Source: CAZRIE01 sp964600075 (GTDB lineage Bacteria > Bacteroidota > Bacteroidia > Flavobacteriales > Flavobacteriaceae). From it: a DNA stretch of 5,366 nt. Both the position numbers and the translations under genes were made by a program. How positions within the stretch are numbered: the first letter of the stretch is position 1; every line of letters starts with the position of its first letter. Below, piece by piece: positions 4,933 to 5,366 of this stretch. The stretch covers positions 1 through 5,366 of the forward strand of contig CAZRIE010000185.1 of the NCBI GenBank assembly GCA_964600075.1. Direction: 5' to 3'. Below the pieces are notes generated by a model that made no database searches, was not told the origin of the DNA, and worked only from the letters and a program-made list of their open reading frames with translations.

Positions 4933-5366
4933 ATGAAAAAAGCGATAGTTTATTACGGCAAAATCGCACCAAGATTTGAACTGAAAATGAAATCTACCTT
5001 ACTTTTTCTGATCATAGGGGTTTTTATGGGAAAGGCAAATTATGACCATTCCCCATATACAAAAATAAGCCTTAACCTTAATGAGGTTACTTTATATAAA
5101 GTGTTTAGTGAAATAGAGGATAAAACCAAATTTACATTCTTCTATAAAAATGATGGAATAAATCTTGACCGTAAGGTCACAATCAATATAATTCAGAAAT
5201 CCGTTCCTGCAGTTTTAGACCAAATTTTTGAAAATAATGACTTGGTCTATGTAATAATTGGGAAGCAGATTATTATCAAAAAAAAACAAGAAACCCAAAT
5301 CAGTGGCCTTATCATTGACAATGCCACTGGCGAACCCATACCCTACTGTAACATTGTTTTGACATC
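4933..5366 (+). CDS. TonB-dependent outer-membrane receptor with STN domain, N-terminal part (runs off right edge)
   Basis: The frame is open from the ATG at 4933 to the window end (144 codons), so plug and barrel are not seen. Residues 1-35 are a long signal peptide of the SusC type: basic start, then MKSTLLFLIIGVFMG. An STN domain follows at about 43-117 (KISLNLNEVTLYKVFSEIED then FTFFYKNDGINLDRKVTINI, ending YVIIGKQIIIKKK). Next comes the start of a carboxypeptidase-regulatory-like domain (ISGLIIDNATGEPIPYCNIV). This order is seen in SusC/RagA-like and other TonB-dependent receptors that signal to FecR. They import glycans, siderophores or other large ligands across the outer membrane using TonB energy. 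The substrate is unknown; a susD-like gene would be expected next if it is SusC. It starts 70 bases after fecR, preceded by a weak AAGG, and is probably cotranscribed with it. Met19 is an alternative start, giving a more ordinary signal peptide. Confidence 0.9.
   Translation, partial: MKKAIVYYGKIAPRFELKMKSTLLFLIIGVFMGKANYDHSPYTKISLNLNEVTLYKVFSEIEDKTKFTFFYKNDGINLDRKVTINIIQKSVPAVLDQIFENNDLVYVIIGKQIIIKKKQETQISGLIIDNATGEPIPYCNIVLT

Noticed and set aside
1..5366. CRISPR array, tRNA/rRNA genes, toxin-antitoxin pair or phage-defence system
   Set aside because: No regularly spaced repeats, cloverleaf-like segments, or paired small genes with defence motifs were seen. The intact genes are ordinary sensor, transferase and receptor-regulation families.

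Overview
The window looks like chromosomal DNA of a member of the Bacteroidota, most likely the Flavobacteriaceae. It is AT-rich. It carries a Bacteroidota-type ECF sigma factor, a FecR anti-sigma factor with a C-terminal DUF4974-like region, and a TonB-dependent receptor with an STN domain. It also holds a broken copy of the short GEIVLVV-type membrane protein (DUF6090-like) that is common in flavobacteria. Apart from one gene, translation starts lack a strong Shine-Dalgarno, as is usual in the phylum.

Left part (about 1-1375, minus strand): the 5' 258 codons of a multi-PAS sensory protein run off the left edge (775 to 1). Just upstream is a PAS-domain C-terminus that has lost its front (995-792). 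Upstream of that is a frame resembling a lipoprotein signal peptide (1090-940), then an empty stretch, a good rho-independent terminator (1238-1282), and an unidentified short C-terminal reading frame (1374-1300).

Middle part (about 1300-3000, plus strand): a zone of decayed genes around one intact gene. In order there are two perfect inverted repeats (1331-1365 and 1370-1395), an internal fragment of a serine recombinase (1411-1596), a DUF6090-like pseudogene with three visible lesions (1664-1797), an intact GT32-type glycosyltransferase (1845-2642), an unidentified open stretch (2627-2773), and the C-terminal fragment of an IS256-family transposase (2814-2975). The zone reads as an accessory site where mobile elements and cargo have come in and decayed.

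Right part (3007-5366): a cell-surface signalling and uptake locus. An ECF sigma factor on the minus strand faces a FecR anti-sigma gene on the plus strand across a 113-bp gap. FecR is followed 70 bp later by a TonB-dependent outer-membrane receptor whose N-terminal STN domain would signal to FecR. By family knowledge, substrate binding at the receptor is relayed through the STN domain to FecR in the inner membrane, which releases the sigma factor to transcribe the locus. The substrate cannot be told from this window.

I see no CRISPR array, tRNA, rRNA or evident new system. The most useful observations are the unannotated pseudogenes, the odd FecR start (ATG, AAA, then in-frame TAA before a TTG), the divergent sigma/FecR layout, and the cluster of inverted repeats beside the recombinase fragment.
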